Shown: in pieces, positions 8,563 through 15,407 of the stretch | Numbering within the stretch: position 1 is the first letter of the stretch | Layout: each line of letters opens with the position of its first letter | Source: Pseudonocardia phyllosphaerae | GTDB taxonomy: Bacteria; Actinomycetota; Actinomycetes; Mycobacteriales; Pseudonocardiaceae | NCBI RefSeq assembly: GCF_046546475.1 | Contig: NZ_JBKGXS010000006.1 | Span: 1-64,000, forward strand | Reading direction: 5' to 3' | DNA: 64,000 bases | Program-made: the position numbers and the translations under genes | The notes under the pieces: model-generated | What the model was told of the DNA's origin: nothing | What the model saw: the letters and a program-made list of their open reading frames with translations, nothing else | The model's database searches: none

Positions 8563-8871
8563 ATGATCATCTGTATCGAGTCGGACGGCTGCGTCGTGAC
8601 CGACGCCGACACCCTCACCGACCTGCGTGTGCTCAGCTCGATCACCGGGGCCTCCTCGCTCGACGAGGTCGCCCGCGCCGTCGGGATCGGCACCGCGGGG
8701 GAAGGTCACGTCTTCGCCGACGTCGAACGACTGAGGGCGCTGGCGAAGGAGTCCGCGACGCTCGAGGACTGGGACGAGCAGTTCGACGGGATGATCGGTT
8801 ACGCACGGGCCAGGGGCTGGCTCTCCGAGGACGGGCGGGCCGTCCGGGCGCACGTGGATCGCAGCGCCTGA
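8563..8871 (+). CDS. small hypothetical protein
   Basis: A 102-residue acidic protein starting MIICIESDGCVVTDADTLTDLRVLSS, with a strong ribosome-binding site (GGAGGAAT) at ideal spacing. I do not recognise a family. It has no signal peptide or membrane segment and is rich in Asp, Glu and Ala, with a predicted helical middle (DEVARAVGIGTAGEGHVFADVERLRALAKES). It follows the second GntR gene by 33 bases on the same strand and is probably the last gene of the catabolic region. The sequence gives no further hint of its role. Confidence 0.7.
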   Translation: MIICIESDGCVVTDADTLTDLRVLSSITGASSLDEVARAVGIGTAGEGHVFADVERLRALAKESATLEDWDEQFDGMIGYARARGWLSEDGRAVRAHVDRSA

Positions 8872-9052
8872 TCCGACGCGCCGAAGGTGTCCCGGTCCCG
8901 GTGCGCGCCCACGGCAGGGAGCGAGGAGCCTGACCGTTGTGGGAGATCGGCACACCGGAATGCCGGCGATCACGTTCGCCGAGGGTCCCGTGGAGCGGGG
9001 CGCCCGGTCTCGGTGCTTCCTGGCTCCCGCGCCTCGAATCCGCCCGGATCGG

Positions 9053-9646
9053 TTACGCCCGGCCGGCGACGTCGATCAGTGAAGCGGCGGCGGCACGCGC
9101 GTCGTTCATCGCCGCGGCCGAGTCGACCGCCGCGACCACGGTCGCGCCCTCGATCAGCAACAACAGTTGCCGTGCCAGGGCATCGACATCTCGCGGTGCC
9201 GGGTCGAGCGCGGAAAGCCGTTCGACGAGCAGGTCGCGGTACCCCTGCAGGTGCCGGCGAGCGGTCGTCGTGACTCGGGGGTCAGGGCTACCGCGCAGGT
9301 CGGTGATCGAGTTGATGATCGCGCACCCGACGAAGTCGCGCCGCCGGAACCAGGTGCTCAGCAGGTCGAAGACGGCCAGCACGCCGTCGATCCCGCTGTG
9401 GCCTCCGCTTTCACGGCGTAGCCACTGCTGTACGCGCGCCGACCGTTCGTCCACCACGGCGGCGACCAGGTCGTCCTTCGACGGGAAGTAGCGGTACAGG
9501 CTCAGCTTCGAGGCGCCCGCCTTCGCCGCCACCTCCGCGACTCCGACCGCGTTCACTCCTCGTGCGGCGAACAGTTCGAGCGCCGCATCGAGCAGGCGGG
9601 CGCGAGTCACCTCGGGTGCGATCGACCCGCCCTTCGGCACCGGCAT
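9053..9646 (-). CDS. TetR-family transcriptional regulator
   Basis: A 197-residue regulator with a typical N-terminal HTH: ARLLDAALELFAARGVNAVGVAEVAAKAGASKLSLYRYFPSKDDL in overlapping pieces, about residues 15-60. The C-terminal ligand domain includes WFRRRDFVGCAIINSITDL, as in AcrR-like TetR_C domains. It is divergent from an MFS transporter gene and a perfect inverted repeat lies between the two. By analogy with this arrangement it represses both genes until a drug or metabolite ligand binds. A GGGAGGAGAAGG site supports ATG 9646. Confidence 0.92.
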   Translation of the reverse strand: MPVPKGGSIAPEVTRARLLDAALELFAARGVNAVGVAEVAAKAGASKLSLYRYFPSKDDLVAAVVDERSARVQQWLRRESGGHSGIDGVLAVFDLLSTWFRRRDFVGCAIINSITDLRGSPDPRVTTTARRHLQGYRDLLVERLSALDPAPRDVDALARQLLLLIEGATVVAAVDSAAAMNDARAAAASLIDVAGRA

Positions 9647-9675
9647 GACCTTCTCCTCCCACGATGACGCCTCGC

Positions 9676-9719
9676 ATGATACCGATCGGTCTTGCCAGGA
9701 TAAGACCGATCGGTATCAT
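9676..9719. promoter_or_regulatory. TetR operator: perfect 18-bp inverted repeat overlapping divergent promoters
   Basis: The left arm ATGATACCGATCGGTCTT (9676-9693) is exactly complementary to the right arm (9702-9719), with an 8-bp spacer. Each arm contains the self-palindrome ACCGATCGGT, so two dimers could bind. On the plus strand TTGCCA (9692-9697), a 16-bp spacer and TATCAT (9714-9719) form a promoter inside the repeat, and ATG 9727 follows 7 nt later. The mirror image serves the TetR gene. Binding would block both promoters. Confidence 0.85.
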
Positions 9720-9726
9720 CCGACTG

Positions 9727-10890
9727 ATGGTGCAGACAGAGCGCTCCCGGCCTCCGATCCGTCGGCTGTGGTGCGCCGTCCTCTTCGGGTACCTCGCTTT
9801 CGGCGGCACCCTGCAAGCGCTGACCCGATGGGTGCCGGATCAGCTGGGAGGCGGGCCGATCGAGACGGGGGTCGCCGTCGGTGCGGCGTTCGCGGCGACC
9901 GCGATCGCGCGTCCGTTCGCCGGCCGGGCAGGCGACGCCGGCCTGGCGCGGGCGGCGGTGATCGCGAGCGGGCTGTTGGTCGCGTCGGGGGCACTCGGTC
10001 AGTTGGTTGCGCCGAACCTGCTGGTGATGGTGATCGCGCGGCTGGTGATGGGCCTGGGCGAGGCAGCACTGTTCTCGGCAGCGCTGCCCTGGGTGTTGCA
10101 CGGGCTCGCGCCCGAACGTCGCGCGAGTGTCGCCGGCTGGTTCGGGTTGTCCATGTGGGGCGGCCTGGCGCTCGGACCGCTGGTCGTCACTGCTGGCGGT
10201 CTGCTTCTCGATCCGGAGCAGGTGTGGTGGGTGATCATCGGTTTCGGTCTGGTGGCCGCGGCGTTCGCGGCGACGACACCGGCCGGCGGGATGGACAGGC
10301 GCGGGCGGCTGCGTCCGGAGCACTGGCGGGAGGTGCTGCCGCGTGGGGCGGCTCTCCCGGGGGTGGTCTTCGGCCTGGGTGCGTACGGCTACGGCACGAT
10401 CGCCAGCGGTTTGGTGCTCTTCCTCGACCGTTCGCAACTGGGCGGTTCGGGTGTCGCGCTCGCCGTGTTCGCGGGGGCGTTCCTGATCGCGCGGGCGGTC
10501 GGAAGCCCGGTGGTCGACCGATGGGGCGGCCCGCGTACGACCATCGTCACCTCTGCCGTGGTCGCCTGCGGATTCGTGCTGCTGGCACTCGCGGCGTCGA
10601 TCACCGTCGCGCTGGCCGGCGCCGCGGTCGTAGGGGGCGGGCTCAGTCTCGCGTTGCCCGCCACGGTTCTGACGACCTTGACTCGGACCGGCGGGGCGGG
10701 CGCCGGCAACGCGGTGGCGACCGCGACGTCGTTCTGGGATCTGGGCATTCTGGTCGCCGGTCCACTGAGCGGTCTGATCGCTGCCGGCGCCGGGTTCTCG
10801 GCGATGTTCGCTGCCGCTGCGGCTTGCGCCGTCGTAGCCCTCGTCCTGAGCGTCGCTCTCCGGTCTGCCTCAGCTCAGGTGGTCCGATGA
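9727..10890 (+). CDS. MFS transporter, drug-efflux-like
   Basis: A 387-residue protein with about 12 hydrophobic segments, of the major facilitator superfamily. The GRAGDAGLARAAV loop replaces the usual GxLaDrxGrR motif between the second and third helices. Gly/Ala-rich helices and the VVDRWGGPRTTIV loop support the fold. It probably exports a small molecule, the inducer of the adjacent TetR protein. ATG 9727 is preferred to the in-frame ATG at 9664 because the promoter and operator lie between them and no ribosome-binding site precedes 9727, which fits a leaderless mRNA. Confidence 0.85.
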   Translation: MVQTERSRPPIRRLWCAVLFGYLAFGGTLQALTRWVPDQLGGGPIETGVAVGAAFAATAIARPFAGRAGDAGLARAAVIASGLLVASGALGQLVAPNLLVMVIARLVMGLGEAALFSAALPWVLHGLAPERRASVAGWFGLSMWGGLALGPLVVTAGGLLLDPEQVWWVIIGFGLVAAAFAATTPAGGMDRRGRLRPEHWREVLPRGAALPGVVFGLGAYGYGTIASGLVLFLDRSQLGGSGVALAVFAGAFLIARAVGSPVVDRWGGPRTTIVTSAVVACGFVLLALAASITVALAGAAVVGGGLSLALPATVLTTLTRTGGAGAGNAVATATSFWDLGILVAGPLSGLIAAGAGFSAMFAAAAACAVVALVLSVALRSASAQVVR

Positions 10891-10909
10891 CTCAGGACGA
10901 TGCCAGCAA

Positions 10910-11158
10910 CTACCTGATCGTCTGCGCCGGTCGGCGGAGGAGATGGTCGGGGTCGATCTCCGCGTGGGCGTCGTCGAGTCGTTGCCGGATGGCGTCGTCG
11001 AAGGCTGGTCGAGACGGGTGTCGTCCGTCGGAGAAGCCCACGGCGGGGCGGCCGGTGTCGGATGCGCGGAGCACCGCGTCGAGGTCGGTCAGGGCGGTGA
11101 TGGTTCGGCGGCGCTGTTCGTCGTTCTCGGCGGGTCCGACGGCATGCAGCGGAGTCAC
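10910..11158 (-). CDS. possible small hypothetical protein
   Basis: An 82-residue frame starting at GTG 11158 and ending FDDAIRQRLDDAHAEIDPDHLLRRPAQTIR. The C-terminal part has protein-like, amphipathic composition and the frame is G/C-biased at third positions. No family is recognised and no ribosome-binding site precedes the start. It is convergent with the MFS gene (19-bp gap) and divergent from the HTH gene at 11216. It may be a remnant of a longer gene. Confidence 0.35.
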   Translation of the reverse strand: MTPLHAVGPAENDEQRRRTITALTDLDAVLRASDTGRPAVGFSDGRHPSRPAFDDAIRQRLDDAHAEIDPDHLLRRPAQTIR

Positions 11159-11187
11159 TTGTTGCGGGGTGGCATTACTGCCAGAAT

Positions 11188-11203
11188 GTATCCGATCGGA
11201 TAC
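11188..11203. promoter_or_regulatory. 16-bp perfect palindrome upstream of the HTH/nucleotidyltransferase pair
   Basis: GTATCCGATCGGATAC is fully self-complementary and ends 12 bp before the HTH gene. It is the likely autoregulatory operator of that DNA-binding protein. Its core CCGATCGG also occurs in both arms of the TetR operator at 9676-9719. Confidence 0.6.
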
Positions 11204-11215
11204 TGAGGTGGAGCG

Positions 11216-11737
11216 ATGGATCCCCGACGCATGATCGCTGACGTTCGGCGCGCGGCCGCACTGAACCAGGACGAGCTGGCAACTCGAGCCGGAACCTCCC
11301 GGCCAACCTTGTCCTCGTACGAGCGTGGCCATCGGTCGCCCAGCCTCACGACCGCGGCCAGGATCCTGGCTGCCGCTGGATACGAGCTCGCCGCTGCGCC
11401 GACGATCGCGTTCACGGAGCAACCCGCCGGCCACGGCCGAACCGTGCCGGTGCCTTCTCACCTACCACGACTCGACCCGTCCGAGGCGTTCGCTTCCGTC
11501 ATGTTGCCGTTGCACCTCAACTGGTCGGACCCGGGTCGGGTCTTCGACATGCGGGACCGGCGTCAGCGCGGGCGGGTGTACGAGATCGTTCTCCGGGAGG
11601 GCACCGCGGATGACGTACTCGCCTACATCGACGGTGCCCTGCTCATCGATCTGTGGCCCGACCTGGTCCTCCCAGAGGGTGTCCGCGCCGCGTGGGAGCC
11701 GCTCGTTCTCGCTGCGACAGCTCCCGCGACCGCATGA
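11216..11737 (+). CDS. XRE-type HTH protein, probable antitoxin partner
   Basis: A 173-residue protein. Residues about 5-60 form a Cro/C1-type HTH (LNQDELATRAGTSRPTLSSYERG, then SPSLTTAARILAAAGYEL). The C-terminal part (SVMLPLHLNWSDPGRVFDMRDRRQRGRVYEIVLREG) is a conserved-looking extension seen in antitoxin-type regulators paired with nucleotidyltransferases. It overlaps the next gene by ATGA, typical of toxin-antitoxin pairs. The palindrome at 11188-11203 is the probable operator. It likely neutralises its partner and represses the pair; both roles are inferred. Confidence 0.75.
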   Translation: MDPRRMIADVRRAAALNQDELATRAGTSRPTLSSYERGHRSPSLTTAARILAAAGYELAAAPTIAFTEQPAGHGRTVPVPSHLPRLDPSEAFASVMLPLHLNWSDPGRVFDMRDRRQRGRVYEIVLREGTADDVLAYIDGALLIDLWPDLVLPEGVRAAWEPLVLAATAPATA

Positions 11738-12375
11738 CCCCGCAGAACGAGATACTGACGCTGTTCCAGATCGCGGTGGCCGAGTTGTTCTTCAGCTTGC
11801 CGGAAAGCGACGGGTTCCTGATCGCCGGCGGGGCTGCCCTCGCCGCCCAGCACCTGACGAATCGACCGACTCAGGATCTCGACCTGTTTACGCGGGCTGG
11901 ACGCAGCACCGTGACCTCTGCACGGGATGCGTTCGAGAACGCAGTCACGAGGCGGGGCTGGTCAGTTGGGCGGATCCGGGACGGCGACACCTTCTGCAGG
12001 TTGCTCGTCAGCGGCGAGGAGGACCTGCTCGTGGATCTCGCCCTCGACTCGCCGCCGGCACTGTCACCGGTCGGCAGCGTCGCAGGGCCGACCTTCGCAC
12101 CGGAAGAACTCGCCGGACGTAAGCTCCTCGCCCTTTTCGGCCGGGCCGAGGCCCGGGACTTCGCCGATGTGTTCGTACTCGCGCATCGGTACGAGTTCGG
12201 CACCATGCTCGATCACGCCGTGAGGATCGACCCCGGCCTCGACAGATCGGTTCTGGCCGCGATGATCGGGAGCCTGCAGCGCTTTGAGGACGACGAGATC
12301 CCGATCGACGGAAAGTTGGTGGCCGAGCTACGGGGATTCTTCCGGCGCCACCGCGAAGAACTCGACGACTCCTGA
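11734..12375 (+). CDS. nucleotidyltransferase of the AbiEii/MenT type, probable toxin
   Basis: A 213-residue protein with the minimal nucleotidyltransferase signature: GGAALAAQHL at residues 32-41 and the metal-binding Asp48-x-Asp50 in RPTQDLDLF. Further blocks, DLLVDLALD and FAPEELAGRKLLALFGRAEARDFADVFVL, match the AbiEii/MenT group, whose toxins transfer nucleotides to tRNA or other targets and act as abortive-infection or growth-control toxins. Coupling to an upstream HTH gene supports a type IV-like toxin-antitoxin role. Catalytic residues appear intact. Base composition here is less GC-rich than in flanking genes, which could indicate transfer. Confidence 0.82.
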   Translation: MTPQNEILTLFQIAVAELFFSLPESDGFLIAGGAALAAQHLTNRPTQDLDLFTRAGRSTVTSARDAFENAVTRRGWSVGRIRDGDTFCRLLVSGEEDLLVDLALDSPPALSPVGSVAGPTFAPEELAGRKLLALFGRAEARDFADVFVLAHRYEFGTMLDHAVRIDPGLDRSVLAAMIGSLQRFEDDEIPIDGKLVAELRGFFRRHREELDDS

Positions 12376-12419
12376 CCTCGGATCTTGCCCCAGGCGCGAC
12401 GCGCCGAGGAGAACCACCC

Positions 12420-13286
12420 TCACGCAGTGAGGACCGGCGTGCGCTCGACGAGCGGCCGGGCGTCGGCGACCATCCGGTCGAGCTCGTCGAGCCGTGCGCG
12501 GGTGGCGGCGTCGTCGGGCACGAACCAGGCGATCCGGGAGCCGAGGCTCTCGTCCAGCCACAGGCTCTGCAGCCGCAGGCGCAGCTCCCCGACGAGCGGG
12601 TTCGCGATGAGCTTCACCGCGTCGTACTCGCCGTGCACGTCGCCGGTCTCCCACAGCTCGGCGAAGCGCGGCGACGCGGCGCGCAGCTCCGCCACGAAGC
12701 TCGTCCACTCGCTCTGATCCGCGTGGCGCGCGTAGCCCTGGCGGAGGCGGGCGACCATCCGGCGCTCGGTCTGCGGCAGGTCGATGTGGCGCGAGCGCCA
12801 CGTCGGGTTCGTGAAGAGCATCCGTATGCAGTTGCGCTCGGCGGGCGGGATCGTGGCGAGGTCGTCGAGTAGGAACCGGTAGGCGCGGTTGAAGGCCAGC
12901 ACGTCGTAGCGGGACGACTGCAGGGTCGCCGGGTAGGGGCTCAGCCGTTCCAGCAGCTCGAGGTGCTCCGGGGCGACCTTGACGCCGGCGCCGTGTGCCG
13001 GACGGTCGATGCCGGCGAGTCCCAGCAGGTGCGCGCGCTCCTCGGCGTCGAGACGCAGCGCCCGGGCGATGGCGGTCAGCACCTGCTCGGAGACGCCGAT
13101 CGGCCGACCCTGCTCGAGCCACGTGTACCAGGTGAGCCCGACGCCGGCGAGCTGCGCGACCTCCTCACGACGCAGCCCCGCGACACGGCGCCGACCGGTC
13201 GAGGGGATGCCCACGTCGGCGGGCGTGAGGCGGTCGCGCCGGGTGCGGAGGAACGCGGCGAGCTCGGTGCGCGGGGCGTCGGCCAT
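12420..13286 (-). CDS. helix-turn-helix regulator, MmyB-like
   Basis: A 288-residue regulator. The N-terminal XRE HTH reads GRRRVAGLRREEVAQLAGV then TWYTWLEQGRPIGVSEQVLTAIARAL. The rest is the MmyB-like ligand domain (LSPYPATLQSSRYDVLAFNRAYRFLL; the region RNCIRMLFTNPTWRSRHID; NPLVGELRLRLQSLWL). Actinobacteria have many such proteins, typically divergent from oxidoreductase or exporter genes that they control. Here the partner is the 14-TM exporter at 13399. Paired palindromes at 13339-13375 are the probable binding sites. Confidence 0.88.
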   Translation of the reverse strand: MADAPRTELAAFLRTRRDRLTPADVGIPSTGRRRVAGLRREEVAQLAGVGLTWYTWLEQGRPIGVSEQVLTAIARALRLDAEERAHLLGLAGIDRPAHGAGVKVAPEHLELLERLSPYPATLQSSRYDVLAFNRAYRFLLDDLATIPPAERNCIRMLFTNPTWRSRHIDLPQTERRMVARLRQGYARHADQSEWTSFVAELRAASPRFAELWETGDVHGEYDAVKLIANPLVGELRLRLQSLWLDESLGSRIAWFVPDDAATRARLDELDRMVADARPLVERTPVLTA

Positions 13287-13338
13287 GCCCCAGTGTCGCG
13301 CGTCTCCGCCGACGATCGTGGTACTCAACCTGGCACTG

Positions 13339-13375
13339 CTGGTACCAGGATGAGGGGGCTCCTGGTACCAGGATG
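13339..13375. promoter_or_regulatory. paired operator: two copies of CTGGTACCAGGATG
   Basis: Direct repeats CTGGTACCAGGATG lie at 13339-13352 and 13362-13375, 23 bp apart (about two helical turns). Each contains the palindrome CTGGTACCAG; the second extends to CCTGGTACCAGG. They sit between the divergent MmyB-like regulator and MFS genes and are likely that regulator's operators. Confidence 0.75.
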
Positions 13376-13398
13376 TGCGGCGGCGCACGGTCGAGCCC

Positions 13399-14844
13399 AT
13401 GACCGCCACCGCATCCGCCCGGACCGGCGCCGCCGCACCGGTCCGCATCCCCGCCGTCCGCTACGTCGGCCTGCTGCTCGGCGTGCTCGTCGGCACGTAC
13501 GGCTTCAATGTCGTCACGGCGACCATGCCGCAGCTGGCGAGCGAGCTGCGCGTCGGCCCGGTGGGGCAGGAGACCGTCGTCGCGGCGTACGGCATCCCGT
13601 TCGCGGCGCTGCTGATCCTCGGCGGACGTCTCGGTGACCGGTTCGGCCGGCGCGCGCTGTTCGGCATCGGGATGGGCCTGTTCGCGCTCGCGTCGGTCGC
13701 CGGCGTGCTGTCGCCGGGCATCGAGATGCTGGTCGTCACCCGTGTGCTGCAGGGCATCGGCGCGGCGCTCTGCACCCCGCAGGTGCTCGGCACGATCCAG
13801 GCCACCGCAGCCCCCGCCGACCGTGTCCGGCTCATCGCGCTGTTCGGCGCGGCCGGTGGTGTCGGGGCCGCGCTCGGGCAGGTGCTCGGCGGCGTGCTCG
13901 CCGGGGTGGCGCCGTTCGGATCCGGATGGCGGGCCGCCTACGCGGTCGCCGCGGTCCTCGCGCTCACCTCCGTTGCGCTCAGCCGCCTCGCGCCGGCCAG
14001 CCGGTCGCCGCGCCCGGCTGCGGCCGACGTGGCAGGCACGCTCCAGCTGCTGTTCGGCATCCTGCTGGTCGTCGCCGCGCTGACCTACGGGCCTGCACTC
14101 GGGCGGTGGGTGACTCTCGGTGTGCTGGCCCTCGGCGTGGCGTTGCTCGTCGTGCTGTGGTTCCACCAGGACCGGATCGAGCGCTCCGGCCGGATCCCGC
14201 TGCTGCCACCCGGCGTGCTGCGGCTGCGCCCGCTGCAGCTCGGCCTCGTGATGGCGGCGCTGTTCTTCGCCGGGTACGGCGCGGTGCTCTACGTCGCCAC
14301 CAGGTCGATCGAGACGGGCCTGCGGATCGACCCCGCCGAGACCGGCGCGATGCTGCTCCCGTTCGCGGTCGTGTTCGCCGGCGTCTCGGCCATGATCGGC
14401 CGCATCCAGCGACGGCTCGGAGACGCGGTGCTGCCGATCGGGCTCGGGCTGCAGATCTCGGGCCTGGTGATCGGTGCCGTCACGACCGCACTCGCCTGGG
14501 GCCCGGGACTGCCGCTCGTGCTCCAGCCGGGGCTCGTCGTGCTCGGCGTCGGGCAGGCGATGGTGTTCTCGCCGCTGACGCAGATCGTCGTGCGGGCGAT
14601 CCCGGACTCCGCGGCCGGCCTCTCCGGCGGGATGTTCGCGACCGTGCAGCAGCTCGCCCTCGCACTCGGCGTCATCGCCTACGGGGCGGTGGAGACCGCG
14701 TTCGGCCTCGACGCCCGGGAGGGGCTGATCGCCGGTTTCGCCGGGGACGCGGCGGCGGCCGCGGTGGTGCTCGTCCTCGCCGGCGTGCTCGCGGCGACGG
14801 CCCGGGCGGCGCGCCGGACCGGCGGCATCTCCGGTCGAGTGTGA
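13399..14844 (+). CDS. MFS multidrug transporter, DHA2 (14-TM) type
   Basis: A 481-residue membrane protein with about 14 hydrophobic helices. It has the GRLGDRFGRRALFGIGM loop between helices 2 and 3 and VLQGIGAALCTPQVLGTI in helix 4 or 5, characteristic of the EmrB/QacA proton-driven exporters. It probably exports hydrophobic or cationic compounds. ATG 13399 lies 7 nt after CACGGT, a leaderless arrangement seen elsewhere in the window; ATG 13375 would overlap the operator. A strong hairpin begins at its stop codon. Confidence 0.88.
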   Translation: MTATASARTGAAAPVRIPAVRYVGLLLGVLVGTYGFNVVTATMPQLASELRVGPVGQETVVAAYGIPFAALLILGGRLGDRFGRRALFGIGMGLFALASVAGVLSPGIEMLVVTRVLQGIGAALCTPQVLGTIQATAAPADRVRLIALFGAAGGVGAALGQVLGGVLAGVAPFGSGWRAAYAVAAVLALTSVALSRLAPASRSPRPAAADVAGTLQLLFGILLVVAALTYGPALGRWVTLGVLALGVALLVVLWFHQDRIERSGRIPLLPPGVLRLRPLQLGLVMAALFFAGYGAVLYVATRSIETGLRIDPAETGAMLLPFAVVFAGVSAMIGRIQRRLGDAVLPIGLGLQISGLVIGAVTTALAWGPGLPLVLQPGLVVLGVGQAMVFSPLTQIVVRAIPDSAAGLSGGMFATVQQLALALGVIAYGAVETAFGLDAREGLIAGFAGDAAAAAVVLVLAGVLAATARAARRTGGISGRV

Positions 14845-14903
14845 TCACGGGTTCGGAGGAGATCCGGCCATCGGTGGCCGGAATCGGTCCGAACCCGTGA
14901 TCA
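14842..14903. terminator. nested bidirectional hairpin terminator
   Basis: A perfect 16-bp inverted repeat (14842-14857 and 14888-14903, TGATCACGGGTTCGGA) encloses a second 7-bp stem CCGGCCA/TGGCCGG at 14864-14881. It begins at the MFS stop codon and faces the tRNA on the other strand, so it probably terminates transcription from both sides. There is no U tract, which is common in actinobacteria. Confidence 0.7.
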
Positions 14904-14937
14904 GTGGTGCCGGGAGTCGCCACGAGCTGTGGTTCCG

Positions 14938-15012
14938 TGGGGCAGGTCGGGCTCGAACCGACGACCTGACGGGTTATGAGTCCGCTGCTCTGACCAGCTG
15001 AGCTACTGCCCC
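14938..15012 (-). tRNA. tRNA-Met (CAT anticodon)
   Basis: On the minus strand the sequence starts GGGGCAGTAGCTCAGCTGG and folds as a cloverleaf: a 7-bp acceptor stem (GGGGCAG/CTGCCCC), a D-stem GCTC/GAGC, an anticodon loop CTCATAA and a T-arm GTCGG-TTCGAGC-CCGAC. The anticodon is CAT. The overall form matches elongator tRNA-Met better than the initiator; a tRNA-Ile2 that reads ATA after lysidine modification cannot be excluded. The innermost anticodon-stem pair is A-C. CCA is not encoded. Confidence 0.9.
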
Positions 15013-15024
15013 GAGGTGCCCAGG

Positions 15025-15405
15025 TTAGCGGAGGGCGTGATCCAGCCCACCGGGCATACCGGGCACGCCGCGCAGGGTCGCCTCGACCTCGCCGCGGTGG
15101 TGGTCGAGCGGGTGGACGAGTGCGCCGGCGTCGTCGCGGTGGGCGACGCGGGTCCCGCACCAGCCGCAGCCGCCGGTGGCGTCGACGCTCGCGCGCGACT
15201 CCACCTCCCGGCGGCGCGCGGCGGCCGCCGCGGCCTTGGCCCGCTTCGTCCCGGTGCGGCGGTAGGTGACGACCCGGTCGATCACCCACCAGAGGCCGAA
15301 CGGCACCGCCAGCATCGCCGCGGTGATCAGCAGCCACTTGACGAGCATGACGACCGCGCCGATGACGAGTGCGACGGCGACGAGCCGGGCCAGGATGCGG
15401 GACAT
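15025..15405 (-). CDS. small membrane protein with a zinc-ribbon-like CxxC motif
   Basis: A 126-residue protein. Residues about 4-45 form two closely spaced membrane helices (LVAVALVIGAVVMLVKWLLI, then AMLAVPFGLWWVIDRV), followed by a Lys/Ala-rich linker and a cytoplasmic C-terminus with GGCGWCGTRVAHRDDAGALVHPLDH. The CxxC plus later His residues could bind metal. I recognise no family. It starts two bases after the stop of the upstream SNase-like gene, so the two are probably one transcript. ATG 15405 is preferred over ATG 15420. Confidence 0.7.
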   Translation of the reverse strand: MSRILARLVAVALVIGAVVMLVKWLLITAAMLAVPFGLWWVIDRVVTYRRTGTKRAKAAAAAARRREVESRASVDATGGCGWCGTRVAHRDDAGALVHPLDHHRGEVEATLRGVPGMPGGLDHALR

Positions 15406-15407
15406 GG

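Noticed and set aside
12390..12410. Small hairpin GGCGCG-A-CGCGCC between converging genes
   Set aside because: The one-base loop cannot form a normal RNA hairpin, and short GC palindromes are expected by chance at this composition.
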